Shown here piece after piece: positions 1 to 8,336 of a DNA stretch of 64,000 nucleotides. The DNA comes from Pseudocolwellia sp. AS88 (GTDB lineage: Bacteria > Pseudomonadota > Gammaproteobacteria > Enterobacterales > Alteromonadaceae): positions 62,001 through 126,000 of the forward strand of contig NZ_JAUPEC010000006.1 in NCBI RefSeq assembly GCF_030551755.1, read 5' to 3'. The stretch's first letter is position 1; every line of letters starts with the position of its first letter. The notes under the pieces were generated by a model. The model had not been told where the DNA came from, searched no databases, and saw nothing but the letters and a program-made list of their open reading frames with translations. A program made the translations under genes and the position numbers.

Positions 1-1243
1 CTGGAATAGGCGCAGATGGAAACTCAAACATATCCGCATTTTGGTTCAAGTCTAAGTTCTGGCGAGTGTAAAATAAACCTGCAATATAATCGAATTCTCC
101 TACCTCAGCTTCAGGCGTTACAAAACGGAACTCTTGGGTAAGCTGATCAAAGTTTTCGGTTCTATCAAGAGCAACCCAGTTTTGTTCTGAATAAGTAGGA
201 TCGTAAGCGTTATTCCAAGTGTAATCTTGATAACTGGTGATTGAGGTGAGGGTATTGTTATTTAAATCGTATTCTAGGGTTAAAACCGCGGTATCGCTTT
301 CAAAGTTGTCGTTAAAAGGAGATTGATCGCCCGCAGTATCATCAAACTCTACTCGTTGATCTATTATCGCGTTAGGATCTAACAAAGCCGTAAGTCCAGC
401 TTGATGACCTTGATCTATCGCAGCAGCTAGTGCTTCGTTATCAACATAATATTGTCGAGAGCTCAGCTCAAAGTCCGATTCTGAATGTTCAACTTTAAAA
501 CCAATAGATAAACCATTATCTAAGTCGCCTTGTAGGGAAAGTCTTACGCCTGAGTTTTCTTGTCCGTCGATATGATCTACGCCTCGAATATCATTATTGT
601 CGAGGTTGTTATCCATAAAACCATCTGTGGTTTTAAGCACTGCAGCAATACGAGCAGACCAATTGTCATTAATCGCAGTATTGAACATACCTTCAAGACT
701 TAAAGTAGAGTGAGAACCATAGCTTGCACTGAATGAACCTTCCGTGTCGTTAATTGCGCCTTTAGTCATGGTTGAAATAACACCCGCGGTGGCATTTTTG
801 CCAAACATAATACTTTGTGCGCCTTTAAGTACTTCAATTCTTTCTACATCAAATACCGGTGCTCTAGCCATAATAGCTCGGCCCATATAAATATTATCTT
901 TAAATTGGGCAACAGATTGCTCAAAGCCATAATTAATACCTGCGCCAATGCCTCGCATATATATTTGCGGCATAGAACTCGTGCTCGATATTTCTACATT
1001 AGGCATCATGTCTGACGCATCAACTAAGCTAGTGATATGGTTGTTTGTAAGTTGTTCGCCAGTAAAGGCACTCACTGAAACGGGCACTTCTTGAATGTTT
1101 TGCGTACGTTTTTGTGCGGTAATTTCGATTCGCTCAAGTTGACTGCTTTCAACGTCTGCTGTGTCTTGAGCATAACTTTGTACAGATAAGACCGTAATGA
1201 TGGCTGTAGATAGTAATTTAAACTGAAATTTTCTTGCTTCCAT
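1..1243 (-). CDS. TonB-dependent receptor, 3' part cut by the window edge
   Basis: The reverse strand is open from an ATG at 1243 to the left edge. It starts with a signal peptide (MEARKFQFKLLSTAIITVLS, then Ala-rich to VQSYAQ) and continues with a TonB-box/plug region: 'QKRTQNIQEVPVSVSAF', 'PNVEISSTSS', 'IYIRGIGAG' and 'VFDVERIEVLKGAQSIMFG'. These are hallmarks of the plug of outer-membrane TonB-dependent receptors. The start of the beta-barrel follows, and about 414 codons are visible. Such receptors import siderophores, oligosaccharides or peptides using TonB energy. The gene diverges from a secreted D-aminoacylase-like amidohydrolase across a 381-bp gap, so an amino-acid-derived substrate is a reasonable guess, but substrate cannot be read from sequence. 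The C-terminal barrel lies outside the window. Confidence 0.93.
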   Translation of the reverse strand, partial: MEARKFQFKLLSTAIITVLSVQSYAQDTADVESSQLERIEITAQKRTQNIQEVPVSVSAFTGEQLTNNHITSLVDASDMMPNVEISSTSSMPQIYMRGIGAGINYGFEQSVAQFKDNIYMGRAIMARAPVFDVERIEVLKGAQSIMFGKNATAGVISTMTKGAINDTEGSFSASYGSHSTLSLEGMFNTAINDNWSARIAAVLKTTDGFMDNNLDNNDIRGVDHIDGQENSGVRLSLQGDLDNGLSIGFKVEHSESDFELSSRQYYVDNEALAAAIDQGHQAGLTALLDPNAIIDQRVEFDDTAGDQSPFNDNFESDTAVLTLEYDLNNNTLTSITSYQDYTWNNAYDPTYSEQNWVALDRTENFDQLTQEFRFVTPEAEVGEFDYIAGLFYTRQNLDLNQNADMFEFPSAPIP

Positions 1244-1624
1244 GTTGCAACTCCCCAGTTATTGTTTTTTATTTTATCGACTTAATTTGTCACATAGATT
1301 AATAATAGTACAGTTATCAATATACCCATGAGTTTTTAGCCAGATAACTGATAAATATTAAAAACAACATTTTTCTATTTTTAATTTATTGAAAAGTAAA
1401 AGATTAATTTGAGTTGTTCTAGATTTAGCATAACCTAATATACGAAGATCTAGCTCAGGATATGTATAAACTAGATCTAATAAGAAGACCGCCTATACTC
1501 TGATCACTAAGTAATGACTTAGTATCAAGTTTGAAGTGCAACAAGAGTTAAGCAAGGACACATATTACGCGTTTAAAAGAAGTAAATACTATTCATAAAA
1601 CCAAGTAGTAGCTGAGGATAAATA
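1244..1624. promoter_or_regulatory. Divergent intergenic region with an 8-bp inverted repeat
   Basis: This 381-bp AT-rich gap separates the receptor (reverse) from the amidohydrolase (forward), so promoters for both should lie here. The clearest structure is AGATCTAG at 1446-1453 and its inverse CTAGATCT at 1471-1478, 17 bp apart, a plausible operator for a dimeric regulator. A related TTCTAGATTT occurs near 1420. The amidohydrolase start is preceded by a GAGGA ribosome-binding site. I see no RNA gene or further coding sequence. Confidence 0.4.
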
Positions 1625-3187
1625 ATGGAAATATATAAAAACAAACTGATCACATTGCTCGTTATGGTTACCACATTAAGCTTTTCGTCAATCAGCATGG
1701 CTGAAAATTACGATTTAGTGATTAAAAATGGCCGAGTGATAGATCCCGAAACAGGATTAGACGCCAAACGTTGGCTAGGTATTTCTGCAGGTAAAATCGC
1801 TAAAATATCGGAATCATCCATTAAAGGTAAAAAGATCATTGATGCTACCGGCTTAGTGGTTTCGCCAGGCTTTATTGATTTACATGCACATGGCCAATTA
1901 TTACCTTCAGCTCGTTTACAAGCCTTCGACGGTGTAACAACTGCATTAGAATTAGAAGCAGGTGTACTCGAAGTTGATAAGTTTTACAGCAATATAGCCA
2001 AAGAAGGGCGACCTATAAATTATGGCGCTTCAGCTAATTGGTCGATGGCACGTGCAATGGTGTTAGATGGCGCAACCTTTAATGGTGTTCCGGGTGAAGC
2101 CTTAGGTGTGTTTTCTTTACCTAACTGGAGCTCAAAGCTCACCACAAAAGCACAACAAGATGAAATTATAACGATTGTTGAAAAAGCCATTGATGCTGGC
2201 GCGCTAGGTGTAGGGATTTTGTCGGGCTATAGTCCTAATTCTAATAGAAAAGAATATTATCAACTGCACAAGTTAGCGGCTAAACATAATGTATCTACCT
2301 TTAACCACATTCGTTTTGCTAGTGCAGAAGAGCCTAAAAGCGCTTTTGAAGCCTATCAAGAATTGATTTCTGTAGCGGCAAGTACAGGTGCTCATGCACA
2401 TATTTCTCATTTAAACAGTACCAGTGCACGCGATATAGAAGATGTAGCCGAACTTGTATTAAATGCGCAAAAGCAGGGCGTTAATATTTCTGTTGAAGCC
2501 TATCCATATTCAGCTGCAAGTACCGCTATTGGCGCACAAATGTTTCGTGGCGAAAATTGGAAAGAGCGATTAGGTAATGCTAGCGAAAGCGACTTCTCAT
2601 TTAACGGACAAACCCTTAACGCTAAAACCTTTAAAGAGTTACAAGATAAAGATCCGCGTTCTATTATCATCTTCCGTTATTTAGATCCTGAACATTCAGA
2701 GTCAGACCAACACTTATACGACATCTCGCAACTGTTTCCTAACGGTGCTGTTGCTTCAGACGGTATGCCATTAATTGATTCTAAAACACGCAGAATGGTA
2801 ACTGGTGACGTTTGGCCTTTACCTGAAAGCGCTAAAACACATCCAAGATCAGCAGGCACGTATTCGCGCTTCATTAGAGAGTTTGTTAAAGAAAGCAAAA
2901 AAGTATCGTTAAGTGAAGCCATCAGAAAAATGTCGTTAATACCTGCACAAATTTTAGAAGGCAGTGTGGCTCAAATGAAATTTAAAGGTCGAATTCAAGA
3001 AGGTGCCGACGCTGATATCGTAATTTTCAATTTTGCAGAACTGACCGACAGAGCAACATTCGCTCAACCTATATTAACGTCTACAGGCATGAAAACCGTT
3101 ATAGTAAACGGCACGCCTATTATCGAAAATGGCGAATTAATAAGAACAGCTATGCCAGGAAAAGCGATTAGAAGAGAAGTTAAATAG
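1625..3187 (+). CDS. Secreted N-acyl-D-amino-acid (D-glutamate) deacylase-like amidohydrolase
   Basis: 520 residues with a Sec signal peptide ending near 'SMAEN' (about residue 26). The rest fits the amidohydrolase superfamily (metal-dependent TIM barrel): the small beta-sandwich 'DLVIKNGRVIDPETGLDA', the metal-binding 'GFIDLHAHG' (H87, H89), 'DGVTTALELEAG', a later 'NHIRF' histidine, 'HAHISHL', and 'VASDGMP' with the catalytic-type Asp. The DPETGLDA and TTALELEAG segments match what I recall of the D-glutamate deacylase / D-aminoacylase group, which removes acyl groups from N-acyl-D-amino acids. Export suggests it acts in the periplasm on imported or wall-derived material. A secreted RidA follows 109 bp downstream. 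The start is supported by GAGGA 9 bp upstream. Substrate is inferred from the family only. Confidence 0.85.
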   Translation: MEIYKNKLITLLVMVTTLSFSSISMAENYDLVIKNGRVIDPETGLDAKRWLGISAGKIAKISESSIKGKKIIDATGLVVSPGFIDLHAHGQLLPSARLQAFDGVTTALELEAGVLEVDKFYSNIAKEGRPINYGASANWSMARAMVLDGATFNGVPGEALGVFSLPNWSSKLTTKAQQDEIITIVEKAIDAGALGVGILSGYSPNSNRKEYYQLHKLAAKHNVSTFNHIRFASAEEPKSAFEAYQELISVAASTGAHAHISHLNSTSARDIEDVAELVLNAQKQGVNISVEAYPYSAASTAIGAQMFRGENWKERLGNASESDFSFNGQTLNAKTFKELQDKDPRSIIIFRYLDPEHSESDQHLYDISQLFPNGAVASDGMPLIDSKTRRMVTGDVWPLPESAKTHPRSAGTYSRFIREFVKESKKVSLSEAIRKMSLIPAQILEGSVAQMKFKGRIQEGADADIVIFNFAELTDRATFAQPILTSTGMKTVIVNGTPIIENGELIRTAMPGKAIRREVK

Positions 3188-3296
3188 GGAAGTGAAATAG
3201 GTAGGTAAATAAAAGTTAACTTTTTATTATCATCAATCACTAACAACTCAATATTAGCTCTTATTTTTAGGAGCTAACATGAACAAAGGAGAGAAA

Positions 3297-3758
3297 ATGA
3301 AAAAATTATCAACCATTATTACGCTGGCGACACTTTTATTCACAAGTCATCTTTATGCAGGTTCAAGCGCTAAAGTTGAGTATTTAGATACAAGTAGTGT
3401 GTTTCCTAAATCAGCGAATATGCCATTTTCAGAAGCTGTTCGTGTTGACAACACACTGTATATTTCAGGTCAACTTGCCGTTACTCCAGGTACACTTAAA
3501 CTTGTTGAAGGTGGTATTGATGCTGAAACCACACAAACCATGAATAACATTAAAACAATACTTGCTGCTCACGACTTAACCATGAAAAACGTTGTTAAAT
3601 GTACGGTTATGTTAGCTGATATGAAAGACTGGCCGCGTTTTAACGAAATTTACACCTCATTTTTCAGCAAGCCATATCCAGCGCGTAGTGCTTTTGGTGC
3701 AAATGGATTAGGTTTAGGCGCAAAAGTTGAAGTGGAATGTATTGCTGTTTTTAGTTAA
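3297..3758 (+). CDS. RidA/YjgF-family protein with signal peptide
   Basis: RidA proteins hydrolyse reactive enamine/imine intermediates made by PLP enzymes and amino-acid oxidases. The core 'NMPFSEAVRVDNTLYISGQLAV', the 'ETTQTMNNIKTIL' helix and the C-terminal 'ARSAFGANGLGLGAKVEVECIAV' are typical, including the Arg in 'PARSAF' and the terminal Glu used in substrate binding. The N-terminus 'MKKLSTIITLATLLFTSHLYAGS' is a signal peptide, which places this copy outside the cytosol; that is unusual for RidA. Two in-frame ATGs compete: 3279 (after TTAGGAG) and 3297 (after AAAGGAGAG). I prefer 3297 because it gives a cleaner signal peptide, at 153 residues. It follows the amidohydrolase and is probably cotranscribed with it. 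Confidence 0.88.
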   Translation: MKKLSTIITLATLLFTSHLYAGSSAKVEYLDTSSVFPKSANMPFSEAVRVDNTLYISGQLAVTPGTLKLVEGGIDAETTQTMNNIKTILAAHDLTMKNVVKCTVMLADMKDWPRFNEIYTSFFSKPYPARSAFGANGLGLGAKVEVECIAVFS

Positions 3759-3843
3759 TTATTAACTGATAAATTATCAAGTTAACTTTAGAGCGTTAAG
3801 TTATATTTTGGTAGTAGCTAGAATGATATAAAGGAATATATTA

Positions 3844-4452
3844 ATGGCAGTCAAAATTTCACATATTACTCATGTCAGTAACTTAGCAAGTATTATAGAG
3901 CAGGATTGTTTATGGTCAGACTATAAACGTATTGAACTCGGTTTAGTTAATCAAAATATTGGTTATAATCATATTAAACAACGTCGTTTAGTTAGACCAG
4001 TATCTGTGGCGGCTGGCGGTACTATTGGGCAGTACGTACCATTTAATTTTTGCCCTCGCTCAGTTATGCTTTATGTAATTCATTGCCGTCATGATGACTT
4101 TCAAGAAGGACAAGAGCGAGTTCTGCATTTAATAAGTGATATAGACACGATTAAGCTAACCAACGAAAATTGTTTCTTTACCGATATTCATGCTGATCTT
4201 GATTATGCTGAACAAATAGATGATTTTACTCGTATTAATGAGCTAAACATTCAGCGAATAATCAATGAACGCTATTGGCAAGATTTTAAAGAAGAAAAAC
4301 AAGCTGAATTTTTGGCATTTGAGTCAGTAAAATAGCACACTATTCATCAAGTTGGCGTTAAAAATCAAGCAATAGCAGATGAAGTCGCTGTATCATTACT
4401 AAGTTCTCAGCATAAGCCTGAAATTCTTATTCGCCCGGAGTGGTATTATTAG
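3844..4452 (+). pseudogene. darT: DarT toxin (DNA ADP-ribosyltransferase) interrupted by an in-frame amber codon
   Basis: DarT attaches ADP-ribose to thymidine in single-stranded DNA and is countered by DarG. The family's N-terminal pattern is clear: 'ISHITHVSNLASII', 'IKQRRLVRPV', 'GQYVPFNFCPRSVMLYVIH'. So is the catalytic-Glu segment 'KQAEFLAFES'. The frame meets TAG at 4333-4335 after 163 codons, but the same frame then continues for 38 codons ('HTIHQVGVKNQAIADEV ... PEILIRPEWYY') to a TAG at 4450. That tail is the normal DarT C-terminus, and the stop falls where the family motif FPWxxxxxIGV has its Trp; TGG to TAG is one base. The full product would be 202 residues, the usual size. As written the toxin lacks its last 39 residues. 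It is either an inactivated allele, a read-through or a sequencing error. darG begins 8 bp after the ancestral stop. Confidence 0.88.
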
Positions 4453-4460
4453 AGATTATT

Positions 4461-5531
4461 ATGATTACGTATCAAAAAGGTAATATTTTACATGATCAAT
4501 CTGACGCTATAATTAATACAGTTAATACTGTAGGTGTTATGGGTAAAGGATTAGCATTACAGTTTAAAAAAGCCTTCCCTGATAATTTTAAACAATACAA
4601 AAAAGCTTGTGATGATAACGTGATTCGTACAGGACAAGTTTTTTCTGTTCCTCTAAATTCGATGAGCGCACCATTCTATATTATAAACTTTCCAACTAAA
4701 GCCCATTGGAAAGGCAAGTCGACACTTGAATATATTGAACAAGGTCTGAGTAGTTTAAAAGCTGATGTTATTAAATTAAAACTTAAATCAGTCGCTATTC
4801 CTGCCTTAGGTAGTGGCTTAGGTGGTTTATCTTGGCAAGATGTTGAGCCTCTTATACAAAAATCTTTGGCTGAACTTCCAGATGTTAATTGGCATCTGTA
4901 TCCTCCTCAAGAAGCTCCTAAAGCAGACGTTATGTTAAATAATACCAAACGACCTAAAATGACTATTGGTCGTGCTGCTGTTATTGGTTTAATTGATCGT
5001 TATGTTTCTACCGGTTTTGACTATCGTTTGTCTTTACTTGAAGTACAAAAACTTGTTTATTTTTTAACTGCTGTTGGTGAGCCTTTAAATAAAGTAGTGT
5101 TTAAAAAGCATCACTTTGGTCCTTATGCTGATGTATTGCGACATGTTTTAGACAAAATGGAAGGTCATTTTATTAGTGGGTATGCGGATGGTTTAAATAA
5201 ACCTGAAACATCTATCGAACTGAAAGCTGATGCAGCAAAAGAAGCTTTAGCTTACTTAAGTGAAAATAAAGAAACGAAAGAAAGATTTGATCGTGTAGCA
5301 CAACTTATTGAAGGCTTTGAATCACAATATGGTATGGAGTTACTTTCTACTGTCCATTGGGTTTTAACACAAGAGTCTGATAATAAAATACAAACAAATG
5401 AAAGCTTAATTGAAAAAGTTCATGGTTGGAACAATAGAAAAGCTCAAATGAAACCTGCACATATTTTAGCTGCTTGGAAGCGTTTAAAAGAGCAAGATTG
5501 GCTTGAGAATAAAGCACCTGCAATAGTCTAA
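4461..5531 (+). CDS. darG: DarG macro-domain antitoxin
   Basis: DarG removes ADP-ribose from DNA and also binds DarT. Residues 1-150 form a macrodomain: 'MITYQKGNILHDQSDAIINT', 'VGVMGKGLALQFKKAFPDN', and 'SVAIPALGSGLGGLSWQDV' for the phosphate-binding loop. After a linker comes the family's second domain ('RLSLLEVQKLVYFLTAVGE', 'KHHFGPYADVLRHVLDKMEG'), which resembles the SocA/Panacea-like fold and binds the toxin. The upstream in-frame GTG at 4440 is less likely than ATG 4461, since homologues start at the MITYxxGNI strand. The result is 356 residues. Both domains look intact although the toxin gene upstream is broken. Confidence 0.92.
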   Translation: MITYQKGNILHDQSDAIINTVNTVGVMGKGLALQFKKAFPDNFKQYKKACDDNVIRTGQVFSVPLNSMSAPFYIINFPTKAHWKGKSTLEYIEQGLSSLKADVIKLKLKSVAIPALGSGLGGLSWQDVEPLIQKSLAELPDVNWHLYPPQEAPKADVMLNNTKRPKMTIGRAAVIGLIDRYVSTGFDYRLSLLEVQKLVYFLTAVGEPLNKVVFKKHHFGPYADVLRHVLDKMEGHFISGYADGLNKPETSIELKADAAKEALAYLSENKETKERFDRVAQLIEGFESQYGMELLSTVHWVLTQESDNKIQTNESLIEKVHGWNNRKAQMKPAHILAAWKRLKEQDWLENKAPAIV

Positions 5532-5720
5532 TATTTATAACAGATAAAGTAACATGGAGGGGGATGGTTGCTTTTTCATCCCTCAATCAGCAATGTTGTT
5601 GCGTCTTTAGCGCTTCGCTTATTTACCTGATGGAAATTATACCTTAGTAGGTATACACCAATTTCATACCTTATATTGATATAAAATCAGATCTGAGTAT
5701 GTGTTGTTTTTAGCTAATGA

Positions 5721-6977
5721 CTAACAACCTATTTTAGGAATATCACGCCAACTACTTGTATATTGTGGCGATAAAAAGCTACGTCGCATTTGCCATTTTT
5801 CTGCTTTACCTTCACTCGCTAGTGTTATTGCCCCTTGTCCATATCGGTTATTTACCTTATCAAAACAATCCATAATTAAAGGGCTAGGTTGTATCGGTGA
5901 GAATAAATCGGGTTGCTGATATTGCTCACTTTCTAGTGCAACAGCACCTACACCGCAGCGATAAAACTGAATACCTGTTTGGAATATTTCACGTAAAAGA
6001 ATATTGATAGCAGAGGCTATTTGGCTGTTGTTATTGGTGGCTAGCTGAAATTCAAAAATCAGCGATCTTTTATAATACTGCGTATCGTGTGGCGAACTAG
6101 CAGCAAAAACCAGTAAACGTTTTACTAAGGATCCTTGCCTACGCAGCTTTTTACCGACAATAACGCCATGAGTGACTAAGGCAAACATGAGCGTTTCATA
6201 ATCAGTCACTCGTTCACCAAAACTCCGCGTAGAGAATATTTCTTGCTTAGGCGCTTTAACTTTATCCCAAGACAAACAAGCAACACCATTAAGCTCATTC
6301 ACCGTTTGTTCAACCAACACGCTAAACTGTTTTCGCATGTGCTGAGGCGACTGTTGAGCTAATTGTTGTGCTGTGTTTATGCCTAACAAATTAAGCTTTT
6401 TACCTAACCTGTTGCCAATGCCCCATACATCGGTAACGCTCATTTTTTGTAATATAGGCAAGCTTGATTGTTGGCTATCAATCACCGCTACACCGTCAAA
6501 CCCTGCTAACTTCTTGGCTGCATGATTAGCGGCTTTCGCTAATGTTGGCGTTGTACCAAAACCTACACCCACAGGTAAGCGCGTTTCTTTCCAAATGGCT
6601 CTACGTATTTCGTGTCCGTATTTATGCCAATCGGTAATTAAACCATCGTATTGTTTAAACTCTAAAAAAGACTCATCAATCGAATAGATATATTGGTTGT
6701 CGCAGTAACGGGCAATCACATTCATCATGCGTTCGCTTAAATCGGCATATAGCTCATAATTTGACGAGCGCACAACAACGCCATGCTTACTTAAAAAGTT
6801 TTTAATTTGAAAGTAAGGAATAAATTTAGGAATACCTAAGCGTTTAGCAATAGGGCATACCGCACAAACACAGCCGTCGTTATTGGTAAGAACAACAACA
6901 GGTCTGTTACGGATGCTGGGATCGAATACTTTCTCTGCACTGGCATAAAAAGATACCGCATCAACTAGTGCGTACAT
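5721..6977 (-). CDS. umuC: UmuC, catalytic subunit of DNA polymerase V (Y family)
   Basis: Error-prone translesion polymerase of the SOS response, active as UmuD'2C. The 418-residue length matches E. coli UmuC (about 420). The palm carries catalytic Asp6 ('MYALVDAVSFYASAE') and the 'YSIDESF' motif with D101 and E102, the same numbering as E. coli. 'VVVLTNNDGCV' and 'RSSNYELYADLSERM' are the usual UmuC signatures. Thumb helix-hairpin-helix ('VTDVWGIGNRLGKKL') and little finger ('RSFGERVTDYETL') follow, so no domain is missing. The gene overlaps umuD by 13 bp and is translated from the umuD transcript under LexA control. Confidence 0.96.
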   Translation of the reverse strand: MYALVDAVSFYASAEKVFDPSIRNRPVVVLTNNDGCVCAVCPIAKRLGIPKFIPYFQIKNFLSKHGVVVRSSNYELYADLSERMMNVIARYCDNQYIYSIDESFLEFKQYDGLITDWHKYGHEIRRAIWKETRLPVGVGFGTTPTLAKAANHAAKKLAGFDGVAVIDSQQSSLPILQKMSVTDVWGIGNRLGKKLNLLGINTAQQLAQQSPQHMRKQFSVLVEQTVNELNGVACLSWDKVKAPKQEIFSTRSFGERVTDYETLMFALVTHGVIVGKKLRRQGSLVKRLLVFAASSPHDTQYYKRSLIFEFQLATNNNSQIASAINILLREIFQTGIQFYRCGVGAVALESEQYQQPDLFSPIQPSPLIMDCFDKVNNRYGQGAITLASEGKAEKWQMRRSFLSPQYTSSWRDIPKIGC

Positions 6978-7378
6978 AACGTAATTTCAGGCGACTTTTG
7001 ATGTAACCGAATTGAGCGAGTAACTATACCTTCTAGCTGAAACTCATCTTCAGGTTTAATCTGCACAGGCGGATGTTCGCTTGAAGCCGACAGCAAGCGC
7101 GCTTGTGTTTTATCAATAAGCTTACACACAAAACAGCCATTGTAATTAGCCACAATAATATCGCCATTTTTTGCTGTTAATGATCTATCTACAATTAGCA
7201 AATCACCATTGAAAATACCCACACCTTGCATAGAATCACCGTTTGCTTGACCAATAAATGTCGCATTAGGGTGCTTAATTAATAATTGATCTAACGACAA
7301 ACCTAACTCTTTATACTCGGCCGCTGGCGATTCAAAACCACTAATGCCAGCTTCTGCAAATATCGGAATAACTTTCAT
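6965..7378 (-). CDS. umuD: UmuD, LexA-like self-cleaving subunit of DNA polymerase V
   Basis: 137 residues. RecA-stimulated self-cleavage gives UmuD', which activates UmuC. The serine-lysine dyad is present: Ser49 in 'ANGDSMQG' and Lys86 in 'FVCKLID', 37 residues apart as in E. coli (S60/K97). The N-terminal arm is short and the predicted cleavage bond is Ser13-Gly14 ('GISGFESPAAEY'), where E. coli has Cys-Gly. It overlaps umuC by 13 bp. A LexA box lies 34 bp upstream of the start. A relic of a second umuD lies at 7851-7917. Confidence 0.95.
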   Translation of the reverse strand: MKVIPIFAEAGISGFESPAAEYKELGLSLDQLLIKHPNATFIGQANGDSMQGVGIFNGDLLIVDRSLTAKNGDIIVANYNGCFVCKLIDKTQARLLSASSEHPPVQIKPEDEFQLEGIVTRSIRLHQKSPEITLCTH

Positions 7379-7411
7379 AAAACATCTATACCTTTCACAA
7401 AAAACTAAATG

Positions 7412-7427
7412 CTGTATTTTTGTACAG
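7412..7427 (-). promoter_or_regulatory. LexA (SOS) box for umuDC
   Basis: CTGT-N8-ACAG, the gammaproteobacterial LexA consensus, occurs exactly once here (CTGTATTTTTGTACAG), 34 bp upstream of the umuD ATG and in a gap with no other gene. Repression by LexA and induction by DNA damage follow from the family. Confidence 0.93.
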
Positions 7428-7452
7428 TATAGTTGTCGTTATTCAAAATAGA

Positions 7453-7849
7453 AAGATAAAACCGACTATTCTCTAACAGGTAGCTAATCGCTCCCTAACA
7501 AATAACGAATAAACACCTAGCAGAGTGTTTAATTAAAAGCCGAATACAGGAATAGTTTCGATAAACCTTGAAGCATTAGAAAATATAGCGAGAATCGTGC
7601 AAGGTTTTATTTTTATTGAGTTTATAAAGTGCAATTATTAGAAACACAATGTTTAGGAAAAACATTACGCCTAGAAGGTTCAATGGCAGGGTGGCAGCAA
7701 CTTTTTTGGGACGATCAATGTGTATCGCAAATAGATGCAAGTGCCGACAGCGACACTTTTGTACATAAGTTTCCTCTGCAAAACGCACAAGGCGAACTTC
7801 ACGTAGAGCTTAATGGTTCTTTAGAATGGCAGCCATTTGATCTGCAATT
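7453..7849. repeat. Direct repeat copy A (397 bp), left side of the toxin-antitoxin cassette
   Basis: This stretch matches 9087-9483 base for base apart from scattered substitutions, at a constant offset of 1634. It contains the leader and first 73 codons of the M50 protease gene. The match begins right after the umuD LexA-box region and stops abruptly inside the protease coding sequence. Between the copies lie a umuD relic, prlF-yhaV and an Rhs relic. Confidence 0.92.
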
Positions 7850-7877
7850 TTATCTACAATCAGTAAATCACCATTAA
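7629..7877 (+). pseudogene. Truncated 5' copy of the M50 protease gene
   Basis: The first 74 residues ('MQLLETQCLGKTLRLEGSMA' onward) are nearly identical to those of the intact gene at 9263, with the same GTG start. After 'FDLQF' the frame runs into unrelated antisense umuD sequence ('YLQSVNHH') and stops at 82 codons. All membrane segments and the HEYGH zinc site are missing, so it cannot be a protease. It could still make the soluble N-terminal domain alone. Confidence 0.85.
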
Positions 7878-7917
7878 AAATACCTACACCTTACTTAGTA
7901 TCGACCATCAGCATTAA
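7851..7917 (-). pseudogene. Relic of a second umuD
   Basis: The reverse strand of 7851-7892 encodes GVGIFNGDLLIVD, identical to residues 52-64 of the intact UmuD. It differs at four of 42 bases, all synonymous third-position or Leu transitions. Further in, 'AxG-D' resembles the catalytic-serine region but has an indel and a stop. It must come from a diverged, once-functional umuD, not from a recent copy of the neighbour. No other part of the gene remains. Confidence 0.75.
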
Positions 7918-8004
7918 GTGGTAAAAGCTTATTTCAAGGATATTTGCAATGGTAATGCACTTGCATTACCATAGTTTTATATACTTAACCTTTTGGAGGT
8001 TGTT

Positions 8005-8334
8005 ATGTTACAAAAAAATTTAGAAACAGAATCTACATTAACAGATCGTTTTCAAACAACAGTGCCGAGTGTTGTTCGTCAAGCATTGCACTTAGAAAAA
8101 AAAGATAAAATTAAATTTACAGTTCAGCCGAACGGTAGTGTGTTATTAACACGCGTTGAAGCATCTGAAGAAGATCCTGTGGTTGAATCATTTTTATCAT
8201 TCATTGCTGATGATATGCGTGAGCACCCGGAAAAGCTTCAGCCACTTACGGCCAGTATGCGTGAACGTATTGAATCATTAACCGCTGATGTTACGCTTGA
8301 TTTAGACACACCACTATTGGATGAGGACGAGTAA
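8005..8334 (+). CDS. prlF: PrlF-type antitoxin (AbrB/SpoVT-like swapped-hairpin)
   Basis: 109 residues. The N-terminal 'STLTDRFQTTVPSVVRQAL' followed by 'KDKIKFTVQPNGSVLLTRV' is the AbrB-like DNA-binding fold of PrlF/SohA antitoxins. The acidic C-terminal half ('DPVVESFLSFIADDM', ending DLDTPLLDEDE) is the part that wraps the toxin. ATG 8005 has GGAGG 5 bp upstream; the upstream in-frame TTG is less likely. The gene is followed 2 bp later by its toxin. PrlF family members neutralise YhaV and repress their own operon. Confidence 0.92.
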   Translation: MLQKNLETESTLTDRFQTTVPSVVRQALHLEKKDKIKFTVQPNGSVLLTRVEASEEDPVVESFLSFIADDMREHPEKLQPLTASMRERIESLTADVTLDLDTPLLDEDE

Positions 8335-8336
8335 TC

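Noticed and set aside
2677-3246. Reverse-strand open frames inside and after the amidohydrolase gene
   Set aside because: Shadows of the real gene; no ribosome-binding site or family features.
5560-5590. GGGATG/CATCCC hairpin after darG as terminator
   Set aside because: The stem lacks a following T-run on the forward strand; too weak to call.
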